Source: Phyllobacterium trifolii (lineage in GTDB: Bacteria; Pseudomonadota; Alphaproteobacteria; Rhizobiales; Rhizobiaceae). Taken from it: a stretch of DNA of 64,000 nucleotides. Shown piece after piece: positions 44,162 to 51,576 of this stretch. Numbering within the stretch: the first letter of the stretch is position 1; each line of letters starts with the position of its first letter. A program made the translations under genes and the position numbers. The stretch spans positions 62,001 through 126,000 of the forward strand of contig NZ_JACHXN010000014.1 of assembly GCF_014192095.1 (NCBI RefSeq), written 5' to 3'. The notes beneath the pieces were generated by a model. The model did no database searches, had not been told where the DNA came from, and saw nothing but the letters and a program-made list of their open reading frames with translations.

Positions 44162-45577
44162 CTAGCCCGAAACCAGTGTCTCCCGCGCCCGTTTCAAGCC
44201 CCACTGCAAAAGCTCCTCGGCCCGCTCGTCCGTTGCCGCTTCCGCATAGCAGCGCAACTCGGGTGCGTTGCCTGAGGCGCGATAGTGGACCACCTCGCCG
44301 GTCACAAGCACAATACGAACACCGTCGATAGTATCGTTTTCCTTGATCGTTCCGAGCTCCGCAAAAAAACTTTCCCGGTAGTTACCGTCACCCAGATTTT
44401 GCAGGAAAGGTCCGCTCTGGCTCGCATCGACATGTTCGAGGCGGCCGCTGCGTGTAAATCGCGCTGGCAAACTGTCGAGCAGCTTCGACAGTGCAACACC
44501 TTCTTTTGCAGCCGCGCCCAAGACAGCAAGCATGGGAAGCATCGCGTCGCGCGTCGGTAAGGCGTCGAGACGTCCGCCATCCGCGGTGACTTGCGAACCC
44601 AGCAGAACACCGCCATTGGCCTCGAAACCGACGACGCGCTGGTAGCCGTCCTTGCCGGCCTGTTCCATGCCCTCAATGACATATGGCGAGCCGACGCGTG
44701 TGCGATAAACCTTTGAAAACAGGCTGCTAAGTTCGATCGCCGTATTCGAGGTCACAGGGGTGACGACCGCATCCGCATGCAGAAAGTGCGCGGTCAGAAG
44801 CCCGACGCTATCTCCGCGCAAAAACGCGCCTTGCTCGTCGGCGATGAGTGGGCGGTCGGCATCGCCGTCCGTGGAAACCAGGGCGTCAAGCTTGTACTTT
44901 TTGGCAGCTGCATGGGCAAATTCAACGTCTTCCGGCCGCAACGCTTCGGTATCGACTGGCACGAAGACCTCTGAACGGGCGAGCGCAACCGCGTCCGCGC
45001 CGTAGTCTTGCAAGATGGTCACCATCAAATCGCGCGCGACCGAGCTATGCTGATAGACGCCTATCCGTAGTCCAGCCAAGGATTTCGGTGCGAGAAGAGA
45101 AGCGCAGCGCCTGATGTAGTTTTCCAGCGCTTCCGATGCGACCGGCAAAGGTTCAGGCGAGGATATGAGCGCGGCCGTTTCCATGTCGAGCGCGGCAAGA
45201 ATGCCGGCCTCGTCGGCCTTGTCGATTTCACCATCGGGTCGATAGAACTTCAGCCCGTTGCGATCTGCCGGAATGTGGCTGCCTGTCACCATGATGGCCG
45301 GCACCTTCAGGCTCATCGCGCGGAAGGCAAGCGCCGGCGTCGGTACCGGGCCGCAGTTTTCGACGGCCACGCCAAATTCCTGCGCCGCGGAAATGCAGGC
45401 AGCGGCGATCTGCGGGCTGCTTGATCGCAGATCATATCCGACGAGCATAACGGCAGGAGCTGCGTGAGCGCTTTGCATATGTTTGAGAAACGCCAGCGTA
45501 TAGGCGCGGCAAACCTGATCCGGCAGTTCTGTTACCAGGCCGCGAAGCCCGCTTGTTCCAAACTTCAAACTTGTCAT
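44162..45577 (-). CDS. phosphomannomutase/phosphoglucomutase family enzyme
   Basis: A 471-residue alpha-D-phosphohexomutase. The phosphoserine loop is TGSHIPADRNGLKFY, the magnesium loop STDGDADRPL, and the sugar-binding loop FEANGGVLLG. It interconverts hexose 6- and 1-phosphates and could supply GDP-mannose or, through glucose 1-phosphate, the rfbA reaction. Which sugar is used cannot be read from the motifs. The HIPAD form differs from the common HNP of this family. Confidence 0.85.
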   Translation of the reverse strand: MTSLKFGTSGLRGLVTELPDQVCRAYTLAFLKHMQSAHAAPAVMLVGYDLRSSSPQIAAACISAAQEFGVAVENCGPVPTPALAFRAMSLKVPAIMVTGSHIPADRNGLKFYRPDGEIDKADEAGILAALDMETAALISSPEPLPVASEALENYIRRCASLLAPKSLAGLRIGVYQHSSVARDLMVTILQDYGADAVALARSEVFVPVDTEALRPEDVEFAHAAAKKYKLDALVSTDGDADRPLIADEQGAFLRGDSVGLLTAHFLHADAVVTPVTSNTAIELSSLFSKVYRTRVGSPYVIEGMEQAGKDGYQRVVGFEANGGVLLGSQVTADGGRLDALPTRDAMLPMLAVLGAAAKEGVALSKLLDSLPARFTRSGRLEHVDASQSGPFLQNLGDGNYRESFFAELGTIKENDTIDGVRIVLVTGEVVHYRASGNAPELRCYAEAATDERAEELLQWGLKRARETLVSG

Positions 45578-45773
45578 GGGAATATCATCGTTGTTGAGAT
45601 CCGGGACACCACTGCTGAGCGCAAACGTCGGCGTTGGGCTTTATCGCTCGTGTAACGCTTTTCACCGGGCATGACAACGCGGGTGTGCAGATGTTCCGGG
45701 AGCGATAAATGCGCGACATCCGCTGGAGCGGACCGAAGCGCCAAAATCGTTTGCGAGAAATGATTAATTTTGC

Positions 45774-45847
45774 TGGCTGGGGAACCTGGATTCGAACCAG
45801 GACTAACGGAGTCAGAGTCCGTGGGTCTACCGTTAACCTATTCCCCA
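45774..45847 (-). tRNA. tRNA-Gln(CUG)
   Basis: Cloverleaf on the minus strand: acceptor TGGGGAA/TTCCCCA, discriminator G, encoded CCA. The anticodon arm ACGGA-CTCTGAC-TCCGT has anticodon CTG at positions 34-36. The T-arm is CTGG-TTCGAATC-CAGG. Total 74 nt. Reads CAG codons. Confidence 0.95.
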
Positions 45848-45945
45848 AAAAAATGCTGGCAGCATTGGCCGGTGCGGGTCGTCATATAGTTGAATTCCAC
45901 CGATATGCAAACCCCTGATCTCAAGTTTTTTGGCAACCCGTATGC

Positions 45946-46701
45946 CTATCTCAATAATGATCTTGCGGTTGGCGAGAGGCGCGCGATGGTCGGCGGTGCT
46001 ATCAGATGGGTTGCAAACCGCTGTTGCACTGCCCGCCATGCCGGATTGTCATCGAGCAAATCTCTGTATGCCGATTGGTCATCGGCTGAATCGAAACGTG
46101 AGAAAGCCACGACGACATTCTCACCGAGGCGCACGGGCAAGCGTGTGAAGGTGTTCGGGCTGTGTTCGGAAGAGAAGGTTGCAATAGCGTGGTTGCCCGC
46201 GGCGCGCAGAATGGGAGAAAGGACATCGTCGTAGAAGGCGATAAAGCCCTCGGCCGACGTTTTTAGCTTATACGTAGCAGCTTCTATGATTGCAGGCGAG
46301 GTTTCTCCTGAAGTACGTCCAGGACGTTCGTGTGGAAGGGCAAAACCGCCGTCGCGGCCGAGGGGGCACAGCAGAAGAACGTCGTCCGAGTCGATCATGG
46401 TATCGTTGGCCGCGTTGCGATGCGCGGCCCAGATGGGACCGTCATAGAAGGCAGTCAGCGCCTGGTGGCGAGCCTGCATGTCACCGAAACCGCGTAGCCA
46501 GACAAAGGCGTCGGGATCATCGATATCGCGAAACTGGCCGATGATCTTCATGCCGCATAATTCCTGACTTTCCAGAAAATGCGTATCGAAGAGCGAAATC
46601 AAATCGTCGCGCCGTCCCAGATGCAATGTATAGCGGCGCAGTTCCACAATTGGACTATGGAGTTCACTGTCGAGTTTTTGCGCAAGTTTGGCGGTAGCCA
46701 T
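45946..46701 (-). CDS. NIPSNAP family protein
   Basis: ATG 46701 has GGGAGGA upstream and gives 251 residues. The N-terminal VELRRYTLHLGRRDDLISLFDTHF and FVWLRGFGDMQARHQALTAFY match the NIPSNAP (ferredoxin-like dimeric alpha-beta barrel) family. A second similar half follows (AATYKLKTSAEGFIAFYDDV). The function of bacterial members is unclear. It is divergent from the TetR gene, and two operators lie just upstream of it, so it is the probable target of that repressor. Confidence 0.8.
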   Translation of the reverse strand: MATAKLAQKLDSELHSPIVELRRYTLHLGRRDDLISLFDTHFLESQELCGMKIIGQFRDIDDPDAFVWLRGFGDMQARHQALTAFYDGPIWAAHRNAANDTMIDSDDVLLLCPLGRDGGFALPHERPGRTSGETSPAIIEAATYKLKTSAEGFIAFYDDVLSPILRAAGNHAIATFSSEHSPNTFTRLPVRLGENVVVAFSRFDSADDQSAYRDLLDDNPAWRAVQQRFATHLIAPPTIARLSPTARSLLR

Positions 46702-46720
46702 GAAATGTTCCTCCCAAAAC

Positions 46721-46761
46721 AAACAGGTTGTCCTGTTTTAATAAAACCGGTTGTCCTGTTT
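46721..46761. promoter_or_regulatory. two tandem operators for the TetR-type repressor
   Basis: 46721-46738 reads AAACAGG-TTGT-CCTGTTT, a perfect 7-bp palindrome. 46744-46761 is the same with one change (AAACCGG-TTGT-CCTGTTT). They lie between the NIPSNAP and TetR starts, 23 bases centre to centre, about two helical turns. Confidence 0.7.
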
Positions 46762-46797
46762 TGTCAATTTGTTATTTTAAGTTTTGAAAGGCGCATC

Positions 46798-47406
46798 ATG
46801 ACGCAAGACACAATTGAACGGCCCAGACGCATCAACAATCCGCAGGCAATGCGTACACGCATTCTCGACGTTGCTGCCGATCTCTTCCAGCGAAACGGTT
46901 ATAACGCGACCAGCGTCCATGATGTGGTGCGGGGCGCAGCGACGACCGGTGGCGCGCTACATCATCATTTCGCGACGAAAAAGACCCTCGGCCTCGCTGT
47001 CATTGCCGAACGTGTGGCGAAGGAAGTGGACGAGACCGCGATCCAGCCCATCATGACCGCCACCTCCGCCGCTGCTGGCATTCGTGCGGTTTTTACTGGC
47101 GTGGCCGATACGCTGGAGCGCAACCGCGCGGTATCTGGCTGCCCGTTGAACAATCTGGCGCTGGAATTATCGCTGGCGGATACGGATTTTCGCGAAGCGG
47201 TCAATACTGTCTTCGACCGCTGGCGCTCGGCCCTCTCACTCAGATTGCGAGCCGACAGGCCGGATCTCGACGCATCGCGGGCACATGATCTCGCGACATT
47301 GGTGGTCGCGAGTTATTCCGGGGCCATGGCGATGGCCAAGGCGAGCCAGAGCGCCGAGCCGCTGCGAGCATGCGCCAAGCAGCTGGAAACCCTCTTGGGT
47401 TCATAA
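46798..47406 (+). CDS. TetR-family repressor
   Basis: ATG 46798 (AAAGG upstream) gives 202 residues. The DNA-binding domain is ILDVAADLFQRNGYNATSVHDVVRGAATTGGALHHHFATKKTLG. The C-terminal domain carries SGCPLNNLALEL, typical of the TetR_C_16/LmrA-YxaF-like group. It probably binds the two palindromes in the divergent promoter and represses itself and the NIPSNAP gene. The inducer is unknown. Confidence 0.9.
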   Translation: MTQDTIERPRRINNPQAMRTRILDVAADLFQRNGYNATSVHDVVRGAATTGGALHHHFATKKTLGLAVIAERVAKEVDETAIQPIMTATSAAAGIRAVFTGVADTLERNRAVSGCPLNNLALELSLADTDFREAVNTVFDRWRSALSLRLRADRPDLDASRAHDLATLVVASYSGAMAMAKASQSAEPLRACAKQLETLLGS

Positions 47407-47408
47407 AA

Positions 47409-47474
47409 GTTTTTCGATTTTAGTGCTTTTCGGCTGGATTGGCTGCGGAAAATAGCCCAAAGCAATCGAAAAAC
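47409..47474. repeat. inverted repeat between TetR and transporter genes
   Basis: GTTTTTCGATT at 47409-47419 and its reverse complement at 47464-47474, 44 bases apart. It could be a bidirectional terminator-like structure or a protein site upstream of the transporter gene. Confidence 0.4.
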
Positions 47475-47496
47475 ATCTCGATCCAGGAAACGGCCC

Positions 47497-48447
47497 ATGA
47501 CCACCGCTCCGGCGCGCTTTTTTAGCGCGTCCATATCCTCGGCAGCACGCAGCGGCGTCCTGCTTATGCTCCTCGGTATGTTGATGTTCTCGCTCAACGA
47601 CGTCATGGGCAAATGGCTCGTATCGACCTATTCCGTTGGCCAGGTGGTTTTCATCCGCAGCATCGCAGCACTCATCGTGCTTGCGCCATTTCTTTGGTTC
47701 AACGGACCGGCAAAGATCGTGCAGGTCGATCGACCCTGGCTGCAGGTGGCACGCGTTATTCTTTCCACGGCAGAAGTCTTCGCCTTCTATTTCGCCGTTG
47801 TTTATCTGCCGCTCGCCGATGTCATGACCTATTGGCTGGCCGCGCCGATCTATGTGGCGGCCATCTCCCCTTTCGTATTGAAGGAACCTGTGGGCTGGAG
47901 ACGCTGGACCGCCATCATCGTCGGCTTTGTCGGCGTGGTGATTGCACTCGAGCCCTCGTCGCAAGCGCTGACCCCGCAGGCGATCATCTCCATTCTTGGC
48001 AGCATGTTCTTTGCATTCATGCTGCTGCTTGGACGTTCGCTTCGCGGCACCCCCGATACAACGCTGGTCTTCTGGCAGATCGTCGGCGCCGGACTTGCGG
48101 GTCTGGTCGCTGTCAGCTTCGCGTGGACGCCGGTTAGCCTGCGCGACCTCGTTCTGCTGGCATTGCTTGGCGTTGTCGCCATGCTCGCGCACGTACTGGT
48201 AAACCGGGCGCTGAAGGTTGCCGATGCTGCGACCGTCGCGCCACTGCAATACACGATGCTTTTCTGGGCGATCGTCTTCGGCTGGCTGGTATTCGGAGAT
48301 GTGCCGCGCATATCGATGCTCGTCGGATCAGGCTTCATCATCGCGTCGGGACTGTTCATCTTCTTCGGGGAACAGCAGTTGAAGCGCCAGGGCAGGATCA
48401 AGGCGCCTGTCGAGACCGTAGTCACGGGGTCGGGTGAAGCGCCTTGA
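47497..48447 (+). CDS. EamA/DMT-superfamily transporter
   Basis: A 316-residue membrane protein with ten predicted helices and two EamA repeats (GVLLMLLGMLMFSLNDVMGKW and ISILGSMFFAFMLLLGRSL). It starts at ATG 47497 and ends in a cytoplasmic basic tail. Members export or import amino acids, nucleosides or drugs; the substrate cannot be read. It is on the same strand as the TetR gene. Confidence 0.9.
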   Translation: MTTAPARFFSASISSAARSGVLLMLLGMLMFSLNDVMGKWLVSTYSVGQVVFIRSIAALIVLAPFLWFNGPAKIVQVDRPWLQVARVILSTAEVFAFYFAVVYLPLADVMTYWLAAPIYVAAISPFVLKEPVGWRRWTAIIVGFVGVVIALEPSSQALTPQAIISILGSMFFAFMLLLGRSLRGTPDTTLVFWQIVGAGLAGLVAVSFAWTPVSLRDLVLLALLGVVAMLAHVLVNRALKVADAATVAPLQYTMLFWAIVFGWLVFGDVPRISMLVGSGFIIASGLFIFFGEQQLKRQGRIKAPVETVVTGSGEAP

Positions 48448-48456
48448 TACAGTGGG

Positions 48457-48930
48457 TCAAGCGTTGACGCCCGTGTTTTCCAGGGATCTGCCCAATGCAT
48501 CCAGGAGTTCTTCCATGCCTTGCATGCGCACGGACGGGTCGTCGAAGCCGTCGAGATAGGCACCTTGTTCGGTCAGCACCAGCCTCGTGCCGTGGCCCTC
48601 GGGGCGAAGCTCGATCGTCGCAAGTGACACCGAGATGCGTTTGTCGTCGAGGTGCATGTCATAGGTGTATATAATGCGCTCATCCGGCACGATGTCCTGG
48701 TAGACGGCTACGAAGGTGTGCACCGGCCCGCCCTTCGGACCACCGCTGCTGATCTCCCGCCCGCCAACACGGAAATCCATTTCATATTTGCCCTGGCCCC
48801 ATTCGTCGGGGCCGCCAAACCATTTGGCCTTTGCCTGCTTGTCGCTGAGCGCAAAAAATACGCGCGCTGGAGAGGCCGAATAGCTGCGTTCGAGGACGAA
48901 GGTGTCGTGTGTCACGGATCGTTTTGTCAT
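48457..48930 (-). CDS. SRPBCC/AHSA1-domain protein
   Basis: ATG 48930 (AAGGATAGATCA upstream) gives 157 residues. The AHSA1 hallmark starts FVLERSYSASPARVFFALSDKQAKAKWFGG and ends near GMEELLDALGRSLE. Such proteins bind hydrophobic ligands. It is 4 bases downstream of an ArsR-type gene, a standing pair in alphaproteobacteria in which the ArsR protein autoregulates the operon. Confidence 0.92.
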   Translation of the reverse strand: MTKRSVTHDTFVLERSYSASPARVFFALSDKQAKAKWFGGPDEWGQGKYEMDFRVGGREISSGGPKGGPVHTFVAVYQDIVPDERIIYTYDMHLDDKRISVSLATIELRPEGHGTRLVLTEQGAYLDGFDDPSVRMQGMEELLDALGRSLENTGVNA

Positions 48931-48934
48931 TGAT

Positions 48935-49267
48935 CTATCCTTTTTCCTGATCAGCGAGAAAATCACCCAGTCTGTCGAGGCGATGTTCCCAGGTCTTGCG
49001 CCGTTCCAGCATCCACTCTTCCGCGGTTTGCAGAGCTGCCCATTCGATATGGCAGGTGCGAACGCGCCCGATCTTTTCCGAGCGGATAAGTCCGCTCGCT
49101 TCCAGCACCTGCAAATGCTGAACCACCGCTGGCAGTGACATGGCAAACGGTTTGGCGAGTTCGCTGACCGAGGCGGGTCCGCGGCTCAACCGTTCAACCA
49201 TGATGCGGCGTGAGGGATCCGCCAGCGCCTGGAACATGAGATCGAGTGGTGCTTGTTGGTTAAGCAT
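48935..49267 (-). CDS. ArsR-family transcriptional regulator
   Basis: A 110-residue winged-helix protein: ALADPSRRIMVERLSRGPASVSELAKPFAMSLPAVVQHLQVLEASGLI. It has no cysteine pair typical of metal-sensing ArsR members, so metal response is unlikely. It is the first gene of a two-gene operon with the AHSA1-domain protein. Confidence 0.93.
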   Translation of the reverse strand: MLNQQAPLDLMFQALADPSRRIMVERLSRGPASVSELAKPFAMSLPAVVQHLQVLEASGLIRSEKIGRVRTCHIEWAALQTAEEWMLERRKTWEHRLDRLGDFLADQEKG

Positions 49268-49316
49268 GTGCTTAAGTATTGCGATCGAGGAAAATTGTCA
49301 ATGGAATTTTTTAGTT

Positions 49317-49511
49317 CTAGACGCTTTCGTAACCTCGGCGCTGGAGCGCCGCCTCAAAATGATTGATCGCTTTTTCGAACTTGTCACGGCAGCCCGTGTT
49401 GCAGAATCCGACGACTGCGCCGTTGTAAAGCGTCAAGCTATCCGCCTTAATTGGATCTCCCGACCAAGGGCAGGTGGTGTTGATCGCATCGCCGATCTTG
49501 AGTTCAGACAT
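49317..49511 (-). CDS. YHS/TRASH-like small metal-binding protein, 64 aa
   Basis: ATG 49511 has AGGAGG upstream; a longer open frame has no such site. The sequence TTCPWSGDPIKADSLTLYNGAVVGFCNTGCRDKFEK contains three cysteines in a YHS/TRASH-like pattern, found in proteins that bind metals or act as domains of larger enzymes. The stop is followed by the OsmC gene region only on the other side, so it is downstream of osmC and probably cotranscribed. Confidence 0.7.
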   Translation of the reverse strand: MSELKIGDAINTTCPWSGDPIKADSLTLYNGAVVGFCNTGCRDKFEKAINHFEAALQRRGYESV

Positions 49512-49530
49512 GATATTTCCTCCTGTGAGT

Positions 49531-49992
49531 TCAGACGGGCTGAACGTCGATATGGGTGAGCACGGAATTGGCAATGAAACATTGCTCGTGCGCCTCATGG
49601 TGCAGGTGTTGCTCCGTTGCTGCGTCCGGCGTTGCACCAGCATAGGTTACATGTGGTTTCAGCGTGACGCGACTGACACAGAGCCTTCCCTGATTGTTCT
49701 TGGCGAGTTCGCCTTCCGCGGCATCACGGTATTCGTCGATGACAAATCCCTTCCTGGCGGCGCCGCTAAGAAAAAACAGCATGTGACAGCTCGACAGTGA
49801 CGCGACGAAAGCCTCTTCGGGATCGACATTCTCCGCCGTGGAATAGGGCAGGCGGACAATATGCGGTGAAGACGAAGCCGGCACCTCGGCACCGCCGTCA
49901 AACAGCCAGACATGCGCCCGGCTATATTTGTTGTCTGTGAAAGCAGCGCCTTCCGGCCGCGTCCATAGAATAGTTGCACCGAATGTCGTCAT
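49531..49992 (-). CDS. OsmC/Ohr-family protein
   Basis: A 153-residue OsmC-type protein. The first catalytic-type Cys is in VASLSSCHMLFFL and the second in HEQCFIANS. These two cysteines reduce organic peroxides in the family. It begins MTTFGATILWTRPEGAAF and lies 19 bases upstream of the small YHS-like gene. A role in peroxide or general oxidative stress is likely. Confidence 0.9.
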   Translation of the reverse strand: MTTFGATILWTRPEGAAFTDNKYSRAHVWLFDGGAEVPASSSPHIVRLPYSTAENVDPEEAFVASLSSCHMLFFLSGAARKGFVIDEYRDAAEGELAKNNQGRLCVSRVTLKPHVTYAGATPDAATEQHLHHEAHEQCFIANSVLTHIDVQPV

Positions 49993-50095
49993 GGCTTTTG
50001 GGTTTCCCGAATACGATTTTGTTTGAGGTCAAGCTTGTCAAAACATGCTGGAATTGTCGATAAGGGATGACACGGGAACAACCGGCGAGGACATC

Positions 50096-50878
50096 ATGGA
50101 TCTGGGTATCAAAGGCAAGCGCGCCATCGTCTGCGCAAGTTCAAAGGGACTTGGCCGCGGCGTTGCGGAAAAACTGGCCGAGGCTGGCGTCGACTTGACG
50201 CTGAATGCGCGCACCGAGGCGACGTTGCGCGCCACGGCCAATGAGATTGCGGACAAGTATGGCGTCAAGGTTCAGATCGTTGCCGAGGACGTGACGACGG
50301 AGACCGGGCGCAACGCACTGCTGAAGGCGGAACCGCAACCGGATATCCTCGTCAACAATGCTGGTGGTCCGCCAGCGGGCAACTGGTCCGAGTGGGGCGA
50401 AGAGGAATGGCTGAAGGCGATCAACAACAATATGCTGACGCCGATCCTTTTAATGAACGCGATCTTGCCCGGCATGATCGAGCGGGAATGGGGGCGCGTG
50501 CTCAATATCACGTCGGGCTCGGTGAAATCTCCGATCTCTTCGCTTGGGCTTTCCAACGCTGCACGCAATGGCCTGACCGGTTTCGTTGCCGGCACGGCGC
50601 GGCAAGTGGCCAAGCATGGTGTGATCATCAACAATATTCTTCCCGGATCGCATGATACGGATCGGACCAAGGGCTTTCTGGAGCGCACGGCGCAAGCCAA
50701 GGGTATTTCCATCGAAGAGGCGCGCGCCGAAGCCTATGCGGAAAATCCTGCCGGACGATATGGGACGGCAGAGGAGTTCGGCGCCGCCGCGGCTTTTCTA
50801 TGCAGCCAGTATTCCGGTTTTATCGTCGGCCAGAACCTGTTGCTCGACGGTGGTGCTTACAATTCGACGCAGGGATAG
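50096..50878 (+). CDS. short-chain dehydrogenase/reductase
   Basis: ATG 50096 has GAGGA upstream and gives 260 residues. The cofactor motif reads CASSKGLGRGVAEKLAEAG and NNAGGPP. The catalytic Ser is in NITSGSVKSP. Where Tyr-x3-Lys is expected the sequence is LSNAARNGL, so the catalytic Tyr and Lys are not in their usual place. This variant is known in a group of 3-oxoacyl-reductase-like SDRs. Substrate unknown. Confidence 0.85.
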   Translation: MDLGIKGKRAIVCASSKGLGRGVAEKLAEAGVDLTLNARTEATLRATANEIADKYGVKVQIVAEDVTTETGRNALLKAEPQPDILVNNAGGPPAGNWSEWGEEEWLKAINNNMLTPILLMNAILPGMIEREWGRVLNITSGSVKSPISSLGLSNAARNGLTGFVAGTARQVAKHGVIINNILPGSHDTDRTKGFLERTAQAKGISIEEARAEAYAENPAGRYGTAEEFGAAAAFLCSQYSGFIVGQNLLLDGGAYNSTQG

Positions 50879-50889
50879 AGCGACTCATT

Positions 50890-51576
50890 TCACTCCGCGA
50901 TGAACCGATAGCCCACACCGGCTTCGGTGCGGATGAATTGCGGGTTGTTGGCATCGTCTTCGATCTTGGCACGCAACTGGCCAACGAAGACGCGCAGATA
51001 TTGCAGATCGTGCACATGCGCAGCGCCCCAGACCGAGGCGAGGAGTTGACGGTGCGTGACCACCATGCCCGCATGTAATACCAGATGCACGAGCAATTGG
51101 TATTCTTTGCGCGTCAGGTGCACTTCCTCACCGTTACGGCTGACAATCCGCTTGACCATGTCAACGACAAGTCCATTGGCTTCGAAACGTGAGGGAACGC
51201 TCGTGCCGGCCGCCTGTTGCCGCAGCGCCGTGCGTATACGCGCCAGCAGCTCGCCGATGCCGAACGGCTTCTCGACATAATCATTGGCACCGAGATCGAG
51301 GGACGCGATCTTTTCGGCCTCGCGGTCACGGGCCGACAGAACGATGATCGGCACTTCGGAAAACGCACGTACCGTCTCGATCACTTCCTTGCCGTCCTTG
51401 TCAGGGAGGCCAAGGTCGAGGATGATCAGGTCCGGTGCACTGGTCGCAGCCAGCCGCTCGGCCTCGGCGCCGGTAGAAGCCAGGATCACCTCGTAGCCCG
51501 ATGCAGTGAGGGCAGGGTTTAGAAACCGCTGGATCTGCGGTTCGTCATCGACGACCAGAATACGATGCTGGTTCAT
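50890..51576 (-). CDS. kdpE: response regulator of the Kdp two-component system
   Basis: A 228-residue OmpR/PhoB-type regulator. The receiver has the acidic pair VVDDEP and phospho-acceptor D54 (LIILDLGLP). The C-terminal winged helix has VHLTRKEYQLLVHLVLHAGMVVTHRQLL. Its start overlaps the kdpD stop by 4 bases. It normally activates kdpFABC for high-affinity potassium uptake, but no kdpFABC is found next to it. Confidence 0.93.
   Translation of the reverse strand: MNQHRILVVDDEPQIQRFLNPALTASGYEVILASTGAEAERLAATSAPDLIILDLGLPDKDGKEVIETVRAFSEVPIIVLSARDREAEKIASLDLGANDYVEKPFGIGELLARIRTALRQQAAGTSVPSRFEANGLVVDMVKRIVSRNGEEVHLTRKEYQLLVHLVLHAGMVVTHRQLLASVWGAAHVHDLQYLRVFVGQLRAKIEDDANNPQFIRTEAGVGYRFIAE

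Noticed and set aside
47401-48249. Minus-strand open frame of 282 codons
   Set aside because: Antisense to the EamA transporter; reads as a polar low-complexity mirror of its hydrophobic helices.
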